NCBI RefSeq assembly: GCF_020042285.1
Contig: NZ_CP083388.1
Location: forward strand, 310,001 to 374,000
Direction: 5' to 3'
Origin: Ferruginibacter albus
GTDB taxonomy: Bacteria > Bacteroidota > Bacteroidia > Chitinophagales > Chitinophagaceae
DNA length: 64,000 bases
Below the pieces are notes generated by a model, which searched no databases, had not been told where the DNA came from, and was given only the letters and a program-made list of their open reading frames with translations. The position numbers were made by a program, and so were the translations under genes. Shown here in pieces: positions 1 to 9,991 of this stretch; position 1 is the stretch's first letter, and every line of letters starts with the position of its first letter.

Positions 1-720
1 TTGTGCATCGCTGCCACCATGACCTACACTTAATGCAGCTGACGAAACCAACTGCAGTTTTTTATACATGTTAGCTGTTCGGTAAGCATTCTCTCCTTTA
101 AAATAATTATATAAGAAGGCGCATATGAATATGATGCCAAGGGAAAGCAAAGCGTATTTTTCAAACATTCCTTTTTTGCTGTGTTCAAAAGGAACAAAGA
201 AAAAGCATGTCAACATAATAACTGCCAGAATTCCTACCTTGACCCACACACTTTTTTGTACAAATATTAATGTGATAATAATGGATATGATCATTCCTAT
301 TAACGGAGCCAAGACAATAAAAAGAACCGTTTTATAAATACTTCCGGAATCAATGCTTCCAAAACCATTATAAGCAACTGCAGCACCGGCAAAACCTCCG
401 ATTAAAGTATGAGAAGAGGAAGAAGGTATGCCATACCACCAGGTAATTAAATTCCAGATGATGGCTGCAATTACACCCGACAGTATCACTAAAAGAGTGA
501 TAGAATCTTTATGAACGGTTTTAGCAACCGTATCAGCTACTTTAAAATCGGTGAAAATATAATACGCTACAAAATTAAAAACAGCTGCCCACACAACTGC
601 CTGGAATGGTGTAAGCACTTTAGTAGAAACAATAGTGGCTATAGAGTTAGCCGCATCGTGAAAACCATTAATGAAGTCGAAAATGACGCATAAAACGATG
701 ATCACTACTAATAATACCAT
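1..720 (-). CDS. PiT-family inorganic phosphate transporter (C-terminal part outside window)
   Basis: Inner-membrane permease importing inorganic phosphate, probably with a proton or cation. About 240 N-terminal codons are visible from an ATG at 718-720. The translation begins MVLLVVIIVLCVIFDFINGF and continues HDAANSIAT, the PiT signature motif near residues 18-28. Several hydrophobic segments and the loop GIPSSSSHTLIGG follow, the latter typical of the first PiT repeat. The second half lies beyond the window start, so length and C-terminal domains cannot be judged. The DUF47 gene lies just upstream on the same strand (38 bp gap), the standard pairing. Family call is firm; the exact substrate is inferred from the family. 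Confidence 0.93.
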   Translation of the reverse strand, partial: MVLLVVIIVLCVIFDFINGFHDAANSIATIVSTKVLTPFQAVVWAAVFNFVAYYIFTDFKVADTVAKTVHKDSITLLVILSGVIAAIIWNLITWWYGIPSSSSHTLIGGFAGAAVAYNGFGSIDSGSIYKTVLFIVLAPLIGMIISIIITLIFVQKSVWVKVGILAVIMLTCFFFVPFEHSKKGMFEKYALLSLGIIFICAFLYNYFKGENAYRTANMYKKLQLVSSAALSVGHGGSDAQ

Positions 721-758
721 AAAAAATTAATTTGGAAATTTTCGTTGAGCGTTAGTTG

Positions 759-1406
759 TTATGCGTATTTAACAATGATCGATTCTATAACATTACCGGC
801 ATCCTCGCATTTATCAGTAACAATCTCCATTACCTGGTATATTTCTCTTTTTTTAATTACTTCTTTTGCATCAGTTTCAACAGCAAACAAACGCTCAATA
901 CTCATATCAAAAATATCATCAGCCTGGTTTTCTATGCTGTTGATTGCAACCAAAGCATCTGTGATCTGGCGCATGTTTTTCATATTGCGCAATTCAATTA
1001 CGGCTTTATATACATGATGGCATCCGGCAGCAATTAACTCTGCCATTTTTTGCATGCCTGTATCATTTGGATTAACGCGGTAAAAGTTTATTTTTTTGGC
1101 AGAAGCATAAATATAGTCTGCAATATCATCCAGTGCAGATGCCAGGTAGTGAATATCTTCTCTATCGAAAGGAGTAATGAAGTTTTTACCTAGCTCTGTA
1201 AAAATATTGTGAGTGTAATCATCATTCACATGCTCCATGTCTTCTATTTCCTGTATCAATTGCGCACGCTTATCAAAGTCTGGTTCGTTTACAACTTCTT
1301 TTAACTTTTCACCCATTTTGATCAGCTCTTCCGCAACGCTTTCAAATAACTGATAAAAAACCCTGTCTTTAGGTAAAAATATTTTAAGAATGGAATTTAA
1401 TGCCAT
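759..1406 (-). CDS. DUF47 family (PhoU-like) accessory protein of PiT transporter
   Basis: 215-residue, helix-rich, charged protein of the DUF47 / PhoU-like family. It begins MALNSILKIFLPKDRVFYQL, the usual start of Bacteroidota members, and has PhoU-type motifs such as ALDDIADYIY around residues 90-100. No signal peptide or membrane span is present, so it should be cytoplasmic. Members are encoded next to PiT permeases and are thought to modulate phosphate uptake or bind metal clusters. It is the first gene of a two-gene operon with the permease and has a good Bacteroidota promoter upstream (1429-1461). The ATG start is clear. Confidence 0.92.
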   Translation of the reverse strand: MALNSILKIFLPKDRVFYQLFESVAEELIKMGEKLKEVVNEPDFDKRAQLIQEIEDMEHVNDDYTHNIFTELGKNFITPFDREDIHYLASALDDIADYIYASAKKINFYRVNPNDTGMQKMAELIAAGCHHVYKAVIELRNMKNMRQITDALVAINSIENQADDIFDMSIERLFAVETDAKEVIKKREIYQVMEIVTDKCEDAGNVIESIIVKYA

Positions 1407-1428
1407 AACCGTTAGTTTAAAATTGGCG

Positions 1429-1461
1429 CAAAAATAGAGTTATTGTAGATACCCGTAAAAA
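1429..1461 (-). promoter_or_regulatory. Promoter of the DUF47-PiT operon
   Basis: Read on the minus strand, TATTTTTG (1429-1436) matches the -7 consensus TAnnTTTG exactly. A T-rich TTTTTA (1456-1461) lies 19 bp upstream at the -33 position. The predicted start of transcription is about 20 nt before the ATG at 1406. Confidence 0.55.
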
Positions 1462-1729
1462 CTTTATCAATGATAACTATTAGTTAATATGATATGTTAT
1501 TATTTTTTAAATATTCTTATTATGCAAGTTTTGTACGGTGGAGAGGCAATGTAACATTTATTAATTATAATAAGATTAATTTGAATTAGTTTTAAGTAAC
1601 TGAGATGATATTTAGAAAATAATTAAATAAAAGCTAAAAACATTGAGTACACGCTAAAAACAATATGTCAAAAAACATCTTTTTTGAATTTTTTTTATTT
1701 CACGCAGCAAAAAAAAAATTCACCTTGTC

Positions 1730-1759
1730 TTGTTTTTTGTTAAAGATTATCTAAATTTA
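1730..1759 (+). promoter_or_regulatory. Candidate promoter of susC-susD
   Basis: TTG at 1730-1732, a 19-bp spacer, then TAAATTTA at 1752-1759, one mismatch from TAnnTTTG. It would give a leader of about 26 nt before the ATG at 1789. The setting is T-rich, so chance matches are possible. Confidence 0.4.
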
Positions 1760-1788
1760 ACTTATTATTGATAACGTAAAACAAAGCT

Positions 1789-4700
1789 ATGAGAAAAATT
1801 GCATTACTATTGACAGTGCTCTTATGTAGCACTGCACTCGTCTTTGCTCAGTCGCAGGTAAAAGGAAAAGTGACTGATTCTAAAGATGGTTCACCATTAT
1901 CCTCGATATCAGTAAAAGTAAAAGGAACAACATCGGGAGCCAGTACGGCGGCTGATGGTTCATTTACAGTTGATATTACGGGCTCTTCTGCTACTCTTGA
2001 AATTTCAGGAGTGGGGTTTACTCCTAAAACAATTAAAGTATCTGCAGGTGAGACAGTTTCAGTCTCGCTTGAAAAGGCAACTCAGAATTTAACGGAAGTT
2101 GTTGTAACCGCCTTAGGTATTAAAAGAGAAAAAAGGCAGCTTACGTATAGTACGCAGGAAGTAAACGGTGAAAGTGTTGTACAAGCAAAGCAAGATAATT
2201 TGGTAAATGCTCTTGCAGGAAAGGTTTCCGGTGTTTCTGTAATTAATTCAAGCGGTATGCCAGGTAGCCCTTCCCGTATTGTAATTAGAGGAGCTACATC
2301 TCTTTTAGGAGAAAATCAGCCTTTGTTTGTAATAGATGGGGTTCCTATCAGCAATGAAGAGTCGGGCGCAATTGATGTCTTTGGACAAGGGGCTAATAAT
2401 GTAAGGCTTAATCAGGGAAGTACCTCAAACAGGGCAATTGACCTTGACCCAAGCATAATTGAATCTGTAAACGTATTGAAAGGAGGTGCTGCTACTGCCT
2501 TATATGGTGCACAAGCTGCAAGAGGAGCTATTATCATTACCACAAAAACAGGAGGAGGAAAATCTTCAAAACCTACAGTAAGTATTAGTTCCAGCCTGAA
2601 ATTTGATAACGCTATTTTGGCTGAATATCAAAATAAATATTCTCAGGGGCTTGATGGTTTATTTATCAATGGAAGTATTCAAGGTACAGCCAGCAGCCAA
2701 TCCTGGGGAGCAAGAGTTGATACTTTAAAGGTTGATGGATCGCCTGTTAAAACATATGATCCAAGAGCCATATTTTTTAGAACCGGTAAAACCACAGATA
2801 ATAATATCAGTATTTCGGGAGGGTCTGAAAAATCAAATTATCTAATCTCTTATTCTTATCTAAATAATGAAGGTATAATACCTACAACAGCATTTACAAG
2901 AAATGCATTTTTTGCTAAGTTCTCTAATCAGATCACTAGTAATTTAACTGCAAACATAGAAATTAACTATGTAAATACAGTTAATGATAGAACACAGGAA
3001 GGTAATGGTTTAAGTAATCCGATATGGGCTATTTACCCTGCACCTATTACATGGGACCCGCTTCCTGCAACATGGCCTGATGGTACTCAAAGATTGTACA
3101 GAACCTTGTCAAGAAACAATCCTTTTTTCGTGCTTGATAATTCTGGCTTTCAATCAACAGTAAATCGTTTTATACCTGTTGCAAGTTTTGTATATACTCC
3201 AACTAAATGGTTAACTATCACAGAGCGTGTTGGTACCGATATCTTTGCAGACAATTCAAGGTATTATGAAGCCAGCACAATTAATAACGGCGTATTTAGC
3301 GGTGCCGGTGGGGTTTCAAACCGCTTGGAAGATTATCGTCAGTTTAATCATGACTTTATTATTAGTTTTCATAAAGAGCTGTCTAAAGATCTTTATGGAT
3401 CTTTATTGTTAGGTAATAATCTTCTTTCTCAATTTACAGATACTTATGTTCAATCGGGAGTAGGTCTTGCACTTCCTGGTTTTTATAATATTAGTAATGC
3501 AGGTACTATATTATCAAGCGATAATGTAGTACGATATAGAAAAGTAGGTTACTATGCACAAGCTAACCTGGAGTATAAAAAAATGTTGGATCTGAGCTTA
3601 ACCGGAAGATATGATGGTACTTCGGTTCTTAACCCTGATAAGCAATATTATCCTTATGGTTCTGCCGGGCTAGGATTTATTTTTACGGAACTTATGAATA
3701 AGAGTGATGCGTTTAGTTTTGGTAAAGTGCGTATTTCTTATTCTGCAGTGGGTAATGATAATTTATCTCCTTATTCACTAAGTACACCATTTTTATTAGG
3801 TACCAATATGCCTGCAATAAACAATGTTAATTTCCCATACAATGGTGTTAATGGGGCAAAACTTACCACTGCATTGGGTAATCCTAATTTAATAAATGAA
3901 AGTTTGAACGAATTTGAAGTGGGATTAGAATTGAAATTCCTTAAGAATCGTCTTTCATTTGATGGGTCTTACTTCGATAGAGAATCTAAAAACCTCTTAA
4001 GTCAGACTCCTATTGCATCTACTTCTGGTTTCTTTACTGGTTTTCAAAATGTGGGACAAATTCAAAACAAAGGGATAGAGTTTTTAATAAGTGGAAATCC
4101 TGTAAAAACCAAAAACTTTACATGGGATGTAAATTTGAATTTTACTCGTATACGTAGTAAGGTAATTACTTTAGGACCAGGTGTTAATAGTATTCAGTTA
4201 GGTGGATTTGGTAATGCAGGTGTTTTTCTGTTTAAAGATCAACCGTACGGAATATTATACGGACTACAATATGTAAGAAATGATAAAGGACAAATTGAAG
4301 TAGGGGATGATGGATTACCGATCTCTTCAACAGATTTTGGACCAATAGGTAATACTAATCCTGATTTTACTATGGGACTTTCAAATACATTTACTTACAA
4401 AAGATTATCACTTAGCTTCTTGATTGATTATAAAAAAGGAGGCGATATTTTGAATTTGGATGATAACTATATGTGGTTTTATGGAACTTCAAAAATAACA
4501 GAGGCCAACAGAGATAAGCCTTTTGTTGTTGGTAATTCGGTTTATGCAAGTTCAGGATTGCCTAATACCACACCTGTTAGTGCACAGGATTACTGGAGTA
4601 CAATTTCAAGTATAACAGAGTCTAACATAGAAGATGGAACATATGTTAAACTGCGTAATGTAACAGCTGCTTATACTTTTGGAGCAATTAGAAAAACTCC

Positions 4701-4875
4701 TTTTAAATCTTTGACAATTAGTTTTAGTGGAAATAATTTGTGGTTCTATCTTCCTCATTATACAGGTAGTGATCCGGAAGCGAGTGTTTCAGGAGGAGAT
4801 AATGGACAAGGAGTTACTAATTTTCAAACGCCAACAACCAGGTCTTATATCGTAGGTGTAAAAGCAACATTCTAA
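1789..4875 (+). CDS. SusC/RagA family TonB-linked outer membrane transporter
   Basis: 1028-residue outer-membrane import channel. A signal peptide (residues 1-20, ending FAQ) is followed by a CarboxypepD_reg-like beta-sandwich (about 22-108, QVKGKVTDSKDGSPLSSISV). Next comes the TonB plug, with the family motif PLFVIDGVPIS near residue 180 and GAAATALYGAQAARGAI-type sequence around 230-245, and then a 22-strand-type barrel ending in an aromatic residue (VGVKATF). SusC forms a lidded complex with the SusD lipoprotein encoded 35 bp downstream. The ligand cannot be read from sequence: no glycoside hydrolase, sulfatase or anti-sigma gene accompanies the pair. Neighbouring phosphate genes suggest, but do not show, a phosphorus-containing ligand. 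Confidence 0.95.
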   Translation: MRKIALLLTVLLCSTALVFAQSQVKGKVTDSKDGSPLSSISVKVKGTTSGASTAADGSFTVDITGSSATLEISGVGFTPKTIKVSAGETVSVSLEKATQNLTEVVVTALGIKREKRQLTYSTQEVNGESVVQAKQDNLVNALAGKVSGVSVINSSGMPGSPSRIVIRGATSLLGENQPLFVIDGVPISNEESGAIDVFGQGANNVRLNQGSTSNRAIDLDPSIIESVNVLKGGAATALYGAQAARGAIIITTKTGGGKSSKPTVSISSSLKFDNAILAEYQNKYSQGLDGLFINGSIQGTASSQSWGARVDTLKVDGSPVKTYDPRAIFFRTGKTTDNNISISGGSEKSNYLISYSYLNNEGIIPTTAFTRNAFFAKFSNQITSNLTANIEINYVNTVNDRTQEGNGLSNPIWAIYPAPITWDPLPATWPDGTQRLYRTLSRNNPFFVLDNSGFQSTVNRFIPVASFVYTPTKWLTITERVGTDIFADNSRYYEASTINNGVFSGAGGVSNRLEDYRQFNHDFIISFHKELSKDLYGSLLLGNNLLSQFTDTYVQSGVGLALPGFYNISNAGTILSSDNVVRYRKVGYYAQANLEYKKMLDLSLTGRYDGTSVLNPDKQYYPYGSAGLGFIFTELMNKSDAFSFGKVRISYSAVGNDNLSPYSLSTPFLLGTNMPAINNVNFPYNGVNGAKLTTALGNPNLINESLNEFEVGLELKFLKNRLSFDGSYFDRESKNLLSQTPIASTSGFFTGFQNVGQIQNKGIEFLISGNPVKTKNFTWDVNLNFTRIRSKVITLGPGVNSIQLGGFGNAGVFLFKDQPYGILYGLQYVRNDKGQIEVGDDGLPISSTDFGPIGNTNPDFTMGLSNTFTYKRLSLSFLIDYKKGGDILNLDDNYMWFYGTSKITEANRDKPFVVGNSVYASSGLPNTTPVSAQDYWSTISSITESNIEDGTYVKLRNVTAAYTFGAIRKTPFKSLTISFSGNNLWFYLPHYTGSDPEASVSGGDNGQGVTNFQTPTTRSYIVGVKATF

Positions 4876-4910
4876 TTAAAACTCCAATCATTCATTTTAA
4901 AATTTTTCAA

Positions 4911-6380
4911 ATGAAAAAGAAAATAATATACAGTCTAGTTTTAACAGCAACAATTCTTACGATGGGAGGGTGTAAGAAATTCTTAGATGTTAACACGGAT
5001 CCTAATAACCCTCTTCAGGCGCCTGAGTCTTTGATTCTGCCTCCCGTAATTGTTGACGTTTCTACTGTTGTTGCCGGAGGATCTTTTTCCGTACAAAACA
5101 CATCAGGGATAGCGGAAATAACTTCTTACTGGATGCAGCAGATATCTTTAAACCAGCCATTGCCGCAATTTGAAAGTTATAAATTCACTACTGGAGACGG
5201 CGAGTACTCATTTGGTGATATATACTATAATTTAATGCAGAACATTAAAAGAATGGGGGATGTAGCGAAAGCTAATAACGACCATTCTTATGGCGTGATA
5301 TCAAAAGTATTGATGGCGTATTCAATAGGAGTTACTACAGACATGTGGGGTGATGTGGCTTATAGTGAGGCTTTTGATGGTAATTTGCATGCAAAATATG
5401 ACAAACAGGAAGATATTTATACTGCAATTCAAGCCATGTTGGATAGCGCTATTGCTGAGAATCAGTTAGATCCAGGACTTTCTGTTCCTGGTGACGATGA
5501 TTTCTTGTTTCATGGAGATATGAGCAAATGGGAAAAATTTGCTTATGCTTTAAAAGCAAGACACTACATTCATTTGACTAAAGCACCTGGTCATGATGCA
5601 GTTACTCAATCAAACTTAGCTTTAGCTGCATTAGATCATGCCTTTACAGGTACAGATGATGAGGCTACCGCAAATTTTTATACGGGATCTGCAGGTCAGG
5701 AAACTCCTTGGTATAAAAATACAGAACTAGCTCAGGGGGGTGTTGTGTTGGGCGCAACTTTAATTGATTCTTTAATTGCCAGATCGGATCCACGTTTACC
5801 TATCATTGCTAATAAAGGTTCACAAGACAGTTATTTAGGTAGAATAAGCACTTCCGATGTTGTTCCTGATGTTACAATTTATTCAACTTTAGGATATTCC
5901 TTAGGAGGAGCTGATATCAATGATGTTATCACTACGGGAGCTTCAGCTCCCATTGCAATCCTTCCTTATTCAGAGCTTGAATTCATAAAAGCAGAAGCTA
6001 CTTTTAGAGTGTCTGGAGCTGCTGCAGCACAGCCAATTTATCAACAAGCTATTACAGATAATATGGTTAAATTGGGACTTAGCGCAAGTGATCCTAATGT
6101 AACTGCTTACCTGGCTGCAAGAGGTACATTAACAGATGGCAACGCTTTACAAAGAATTATGGAAGAAAAGTCAATTGCAGATCTTCTCTCTATTGAAAAT
6201 TTCAACGACTGGCGTAGAACAGGCTATCCTAATTTAACTATAGTAGCAAATCCTGAAGCTGGAATTACTACCATTCCAAGAAGATTTCAGTTTGGTACTC
6301 AAGAAGTGACCTCAAACCCACAACCTGAGAATACTAATGTTAAAATTACAGATAGAGTATGGTGGGATGCAGCTCCATAA
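4911..6380 (+). CDS. SusD/RagB family nutrient-binding lipoprotein (SusD-like_2 type)
   Basis: 489-residue surface lipoprotein that caps the SusC channel and helps bind ligand. The signal peptide ends in a lipobox, TMGGC, with the lipidated Cys near residue 21. It is followed by KKFLDVNTDPNNP, the hallmark start of the SusD-like_2 branch. A TPR-like helical region follows (YYNLMQNIKRMGDVAKANND), and the C-terminal NDWRRTGYPNL is typical of the family. It lies 35 bp after susC on the same strand and is followed by a strong terminator at 6404-6434, so the two form a closed bicistronic operon. Confidence 0.95.
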   Translation: MKKKIIYSLVLTATILTMGGCKKFLDVNTDPNNPLQAPESLILPPVIVDVSTVVAGGSFSVQNTSGIAEITSYWMQQISLNQPLPQFESYKFTTGDGEYSFGDIYYNLMQNIKRMGDVAKANNDHSYGVISKVLMAYSIGVTTDMWGDVAYSEAFDGNLHAKYDKQEDIYTAIQAMLDSAIAENQLDPGLSVPGDDDFLFHGDMSKWEKFAYALKARHYIHLTKAPGHDAVTQSNLALAALDHAFTGTDDEATANFYTGSAGQETPWYKNTELAQGGVVLGATLIDSLIARSDPRLPIIANKGSQDSYLGRISTSDVVPDVTIYSTLGYSLGGADINDVITTGASAPIAILPYSELEFIKAEATFRVSGAAAAQPIYQQAITDNMVKLGLSASDPNVTAYLAARGTLTDGNALQRIMEEKSIADLLSIENFNDWRRTGYPNLTIVANPEAGITTIPRRFQFGTQEVTSNPQPENTNVKITDRVWWDAAP

Positions 6381-6403
6381 TATAATATTTTAATAATGTA
6401 TAT

Positions 6404-6434
6404 AAAAAAGCTACTCAATCGAGTAGCTTTTTTT
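6404..6434 (+). terminator. Intrinsic terminator after susCD
   Basis: A GCTACTC / GAGTAGC stem with a 4-nt loop, extended by A6/T6 pairing and followed by a T run. It closes the susC-susD transcript. Confidence 0.85.
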
Positions 6435-6483
6435 ATTTATACATTCCAGCATCACTTAACAATTTGGTAACCTTTACGTAACA

Positions 6484-6511
6484 TTGGCATAATTGTTAAG
6501 ACGTCTCTTTG
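6484..6511 (+). promoter_or_regulatory. Weak promoter candidate for the Oar-like receptor
   Basis: TTG at 6484-6486, a 17-bp spacer, and TCTCTTTG at 6504-6511, one mismatch from TAnnTTTG. It lies 17 bp before the ATG at 6529, which also argues against starting the protein at the upstream TTG at 6493. Confidence 0.35.
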
Positions 6512-6528
6512 CGCAAAAATTAACTAGC

Positions 6529-9500
6529 ATGAAGACAAAGCAATTACTATTTTCTTTGCTTACAGTATTTTCCCTTATTACCACAAATGTTTTTTCTCAA
6601 GAAACCTCAGCCACGTTAAGTGGAAATGTTAGCGATGAAAAAGGCACTCTGGTTCAAGGAGCTACAATACTTGTTAAGCACGAGCCAACGGGCGCGACGT
6701 ACACTACACAAACGAACAAAAAAGGGCTTTTTTCGTTTCCAACTTTAAAAGCAGGCGGCCCTTACACTATAACCGTATCGTTTACAGGGTTTTCTACAGA
6801 AACATTTGACAATGTTAGTCTTACCTTAGGCAATAACCCGGATGTAAGCGTTGTTTTAAAACAAAGCACCAAAAATTTGGAAGCAGTTGTTGTTAGCGGT
6901 GCTAAAAGAAGTTCAGGTATAGGCAGAGCACAATTAAATGCTTTACCAACTATCGGACGTAGCTTAAGTGATTTCACACGTTTAACTCCTCAATCAAATA
7001 ACAACTCTTATGGCGGTTCCAACTTTCGCTATAATAACTTAACTATTGATGGTGCTGCTAATAACGATGCGATCGGTTTTAGTAACTCCTTTGGTGGTGT
7101 TAGTGGTGGTGGTCAATCAGGTGCAGCAGGCGCCGGTACACGTACTAATCCATACAGCTTAGATGTTATTCAGGAAGTACAAGTACAATTGGCTCCATAC
7201 GATGTGAAAATCGGAAACTTTACCGGAGGTAGCGTAAATGCAGTAACTAAAAGTGGCGGTAACGATTTTCATGGATCTATCTATGCTTATGGACATAACC
7301 AGGCATTAGTAGGAACCAGTGTTGATGGGAAAAATTCAAAAATATATAACACTTATTACGATCATCAATACGGGGCAACCTTAAGCGGTCCTATTATGAA
7401 AAATAAGGCTTTCTTTATTGTAAACTATGAAGGATCGCGTAATGAAGTTCCAACTTTTTATAATGCAGGTGACCCGGGTGCTGCAATGACTTTATTAGAA
7501 GCACAACAAATAACTAATGCGTTAAAAAAATACAATTTTAGTCCCGGCACTTATGGACCAAATAAAGTATTTACTAATAGTGATAAGGTTTTTGGACGTT
7601 TAGATTTTAATCTTAATAACAAAAACAGTTTAACATTAAGAGGTATTTATACAAGCGGTTCAGGAAATAACATTGAACGTACTACAACTAATTTTCAATT
7701 TTCTTCTACTGACTTTACTCAACATACCGACAACCTTAACCTGGTTGCCGAGTTAAAAAGTAAAATCAACAATGAAGCAAACAACCAATTAATTGTAAGT
7801 TATATAAAGGTTCATGAATACAGAGATTTCCCTGCACCATTAGATTCAAATGGTAATGCATCAGGTGTACCGGCATCAGCATTTGTTGATATCGATAATG
7901 GACGTATCTGGTTAGGTACCTGGAGAGAAGCTGCTATCTATAACATGAAGCAATCTACAGTTGAATTGACGGATAACTTTACATTAAATAAAGGAATTAA
8001 TAAATTCACTTTCGGTACTCATAATGAGATATATGATCTTTCTTACGGATTTATCAACTCATGGAATGGTCGTTGGGAATATGCAGGTGGTTTAAATTCT
8101 TTCCTTGCAGACAACCCTTCTCGTATTCGTAGCGGTTATACTTTTGATTCAACAAAAAATAACAGGAACGGCTTATACAATGATTTACCTGGTAGCAACT
8201 TTACTGTAGGTTTATTTAGTGTGTATGCACAAGATGAAATTGCAGTTAACAAACGTTTTAAAATAACTCCGGGTGTAAGATTTGATTATTCTAAATTATT
8301 AAGTTCACAATTCCCATTAGATCCGGCTTTAAACGGAACACGCAATTATGTTGCGCCTGCTGATAGTGCAACTTATTCACATACTCCATTTAGCCAATTT
8401 AATAATAAGTGGCTTGGGCAGGTAACGATATCTCCACGTTTAGGATTTAGCTTTGATGTTAAAGGAAACCAATCTTTAGTGATCCGCGGAGGAACAGGAA
8501 TATTTGTAGGTCGTATGCCATTTGCATGGATGGGATATGCTGCTACATTAAGCGGAGCAAACCTGGGGAATGTTGACTACAAACCTTCTAGCGGTACAGT
8601 AGTGCCATTAGCTGTTGACCCAACACAATTGATTTCAACATTAAGAAATATTCCTGCTGCTACAAATGCAACTAAACTGCATGAAGTAGATCTAATTGAT
8701 AATAACTTTAAATTACCTACTGTTTGGCGTTCAAACATTGCTGTTGATGTTAAATTCGGCAAAGGGTATAAAGCTACATTTGATGCGATGTACACAAAAA
8801 CATTGTATGATGTTATGTTCCAGCAGATCAATATCAAAGACAGTGGTGTACAATATTTCAGCACAGGACCAACTCAAACTCCGTATTATGCAACCGGTGC
8901 TAAAAACAATTCGGCTTATACAAACATCTATTTCTTAACAAATACAACACAAGGATACCGTTATAACTTAACAGCACAGATCAATAAAACATCAGACAAT
9001 ATTAAATTGGGTGCAGCACATTCATTTAATTATTTCTGGAGCGCTGCTTATACTTATGGAATGAGCAAAGACGTTAGTAACGGAATTCGTAACTCTTTCC
9101 AAAGTAATTACGAATTAAACCCAACAATAAATCCGGAAAATTCACCATTGGCATTCTCTAACTTTGACTTGCGTCATCGTATAGTAGCAACATTAGGTGG
9201 TAGCTTTAGATGGAATGATGTACACACGTCTTCAATTGCATTCTTCTATTCAAATCAATCCGGAAGCCCTTACTCATTGATTTACACAAGTGCTCCTTTT
9301 GGTAACTCTTCTAATGCTCCTTTGGTATATATTCCAAAAGCACAAAGCGATATCAACTTAGCTGATTATAAAAAAGCTGATGGAACAACTTATACTGCAG
9401 CTCAACAATGGACAGATTTAAACAACTTCATTAATGGCGATGATTATTTGAAAAATCACAGAGGCGAATATGCAGAGCGCAATGGTTTACGTACTCCATG

Positions 9501-9840
9501 GAATCAGCAATTGGATATGAAACTTCAGCACGAGATACATTTAAGCAAAACAAACAAGTTTAAAACCTTAGTATTAAGCTTTGATATGTTGAACGTATTG
9601 AATTTCATCAATAACAATTGGGGTCATATTTACTTTGTTACAAACGTAAATAACTATACAGTTAACTTCCTGAAATTTGTTAAAGATGCAAACGGAAAAG
9701 CTGTAGGCACACCGGCAAGCGGTTATTTACCAACGTTTAACTACCTGGCGCCGCCTGCAGGTTCAAACAATCAGTATTATACAGTTGATCCGCTTAATAG
9801 CCGTTGGCAAGGTCAAATGGGCGTTAAGTTCAACTTCTAA
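6529..9840 (+). CDS. Oar-like TonB-dependent receptor with N-terminal carboxypeptidase-regulatory domain
   Basis: 1103-residue outer-membrane protein. The ATG at 6529 starts a good signal peptide (MKTKQLLFSLLTVFSLITTN, cleaved after VFSQ). A CarboxypepD_reg-like domain spans roughly residues 27-120. The plug contains NNLTIDGAANNDAIG and EVQVQLAPYDVKIGNFTGGS, characteristic of Oar / OmpA-related TonB receptors, and a large barrel ends in GVKFNF. Unlike the preceding receptor it lacks a SusD partner and has its own promoter candidate and terminator. Oar proteins are implicated in adhesion or secretion as well as uptake, and no ligand is evident here. An open frame from TTG at 6493 adds 12 residues but spoils the signal peptide. 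Confidence 0.93.
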   Translation: MKTKQLLFSLLTVFSLITTNVFSQETSATLSGNVSDEKGTLVQGATILVKHEPTGATYTTQTNKKGLFSFPTLKAGGPYTITVSFTGFSTETFDNVSLTLGNNPDVSVVLKQSTKNLEAVVVSGAKRSSGIGRAQLNALPTIGRSLSDFTRLTPQSNNNSYGGSNFRYNNLTIDGAANNDAIGFSNSFGGVSGGGQSGAAGAGTRTNPYSLDVIQEVQVQLAPYDVKIGNFTGGSVNAVTKSGGNDFHGSIYAYGHNQALVGTSVDGKNSKIYNTYYDHQYGATLSGPIMKNKAFFIVNYEGSRNEVPTFYNAGDPGAAMTLLEAQQITNALKKYNFSPGTYGPNKVFTNSDKVFGRLDFNLNNKNSLTLRGIYTSGSGNNIERTTTNFQFSSTDFTQHTDNLNLVAELKSKINNEANNQLIVSYIKVHEYRDFPAPLDSNGNASGVPASAFVDIDNGRIWLGTWREAAIYNMKQSTVELTDNFTLNKGINKFTFGTHNEIYDLSYGFINSWNGRWEYAGGLNSFLADNPSRIRSGYTFDSTKNNRNGLYNDLPGSNFTVGLFSVYAQDEIAVNKRFKITPGVRFDYSKLLSSQFPLDPALNGTRNYVAPADSATYSHTPFSQFNNKWLGQVTISPRLGFSFDVKGNQSLVIRGGTGIFVGRMPFAWMGYAATLSGANLGNVDYKPSSGTVVPLAVDPTQLISTLRNIPAATNATKLHEVDLIDNNFKLPTVWRSNIAVDVKFGKGYKATFDAMYTKTLYDVMFQQINIKDSGVQYFSTGPTQTPYYATGAKNNSAYTNIYFLTNTTQGYRYNLTAQINKTSDNIKLGAAHSFNYFWSAAYTYGMSKDVSNGIRNSFQSNYELNPTINPENSPLAFSNFDLRHRIVATLGGSFRWNDVHTSSIAFFYSNQSGSPYSLIYTSAPFGNSSNAPLVYIPKAQSDINLADYKKADGTTYTAAQQWTDLNNFINGDDYLKNHRGEYAERNGLRTPWNQQLDMKLQHEIHLSKTNKFKTLVLSFDMLNVLNFINNNWGHIYFVTNVNNYTVNFLKFVKDANGKAVGTPASGYLPTFNYLAPPAGSNNQYYTVDPLNSRWQGQMGVKFNF

Positions 9841-9906
9841 TAAAATTTTAATAGCATAGCAATCAAACAAGTTCCTTAAGCAAATAGCAAATTTTCTCAA
9901 GCTTGT

Positions 9907-9940
9907 ACCACCCGATAATCTTATCGGGTGGTTTGTTTTT
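9907..9940 (+). terminator. Intrinsic terminator after the Oar-like receptor
   Basis: Perfect 12-bp inverted repeat (ACCACCCGATAA / TTATCGGGTGGT) with a very short loop, followed by TTGTTTTTT. Confidence 0.88.
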
Positions 9941-9978
9941 TATGTATTTATAGTGTGTCGCCTTGAAGCAAACAATTG

Positions 9979-9986
9979 TATATTTG
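9979..9986 (+). promoter_or_regulatory. -7 box TATATTTG upstream of small lipoprotein
   Basis: Exact match to TAnnTTTG whose last base is 6 nt before the ATG at 9992. Transcription would start about 2 nt before the start codon, giving a nearly leaderless mRNA. No convincing -33 element was seen. Confidence 0.4.
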
Positions 9987-9991
9987 GCGTC

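Larger units (their letters stand above)
1407..1788. other. AT-rich divergent intergenic region with two promoters and a direct repeat
   Basis: 382 bp without a gene between the divergent DUF47 and SusC genes. It carries the DUF47 promoter (1429-1461), the SusC promoter candidate (1730-1759), and two copies of GCTAAAAACA at 1633-1642 and 1653-1662. The repeats are in direct orientation, 20 bp apart start to start. No small gene or RNA was recognised. Confidence 0.6.
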
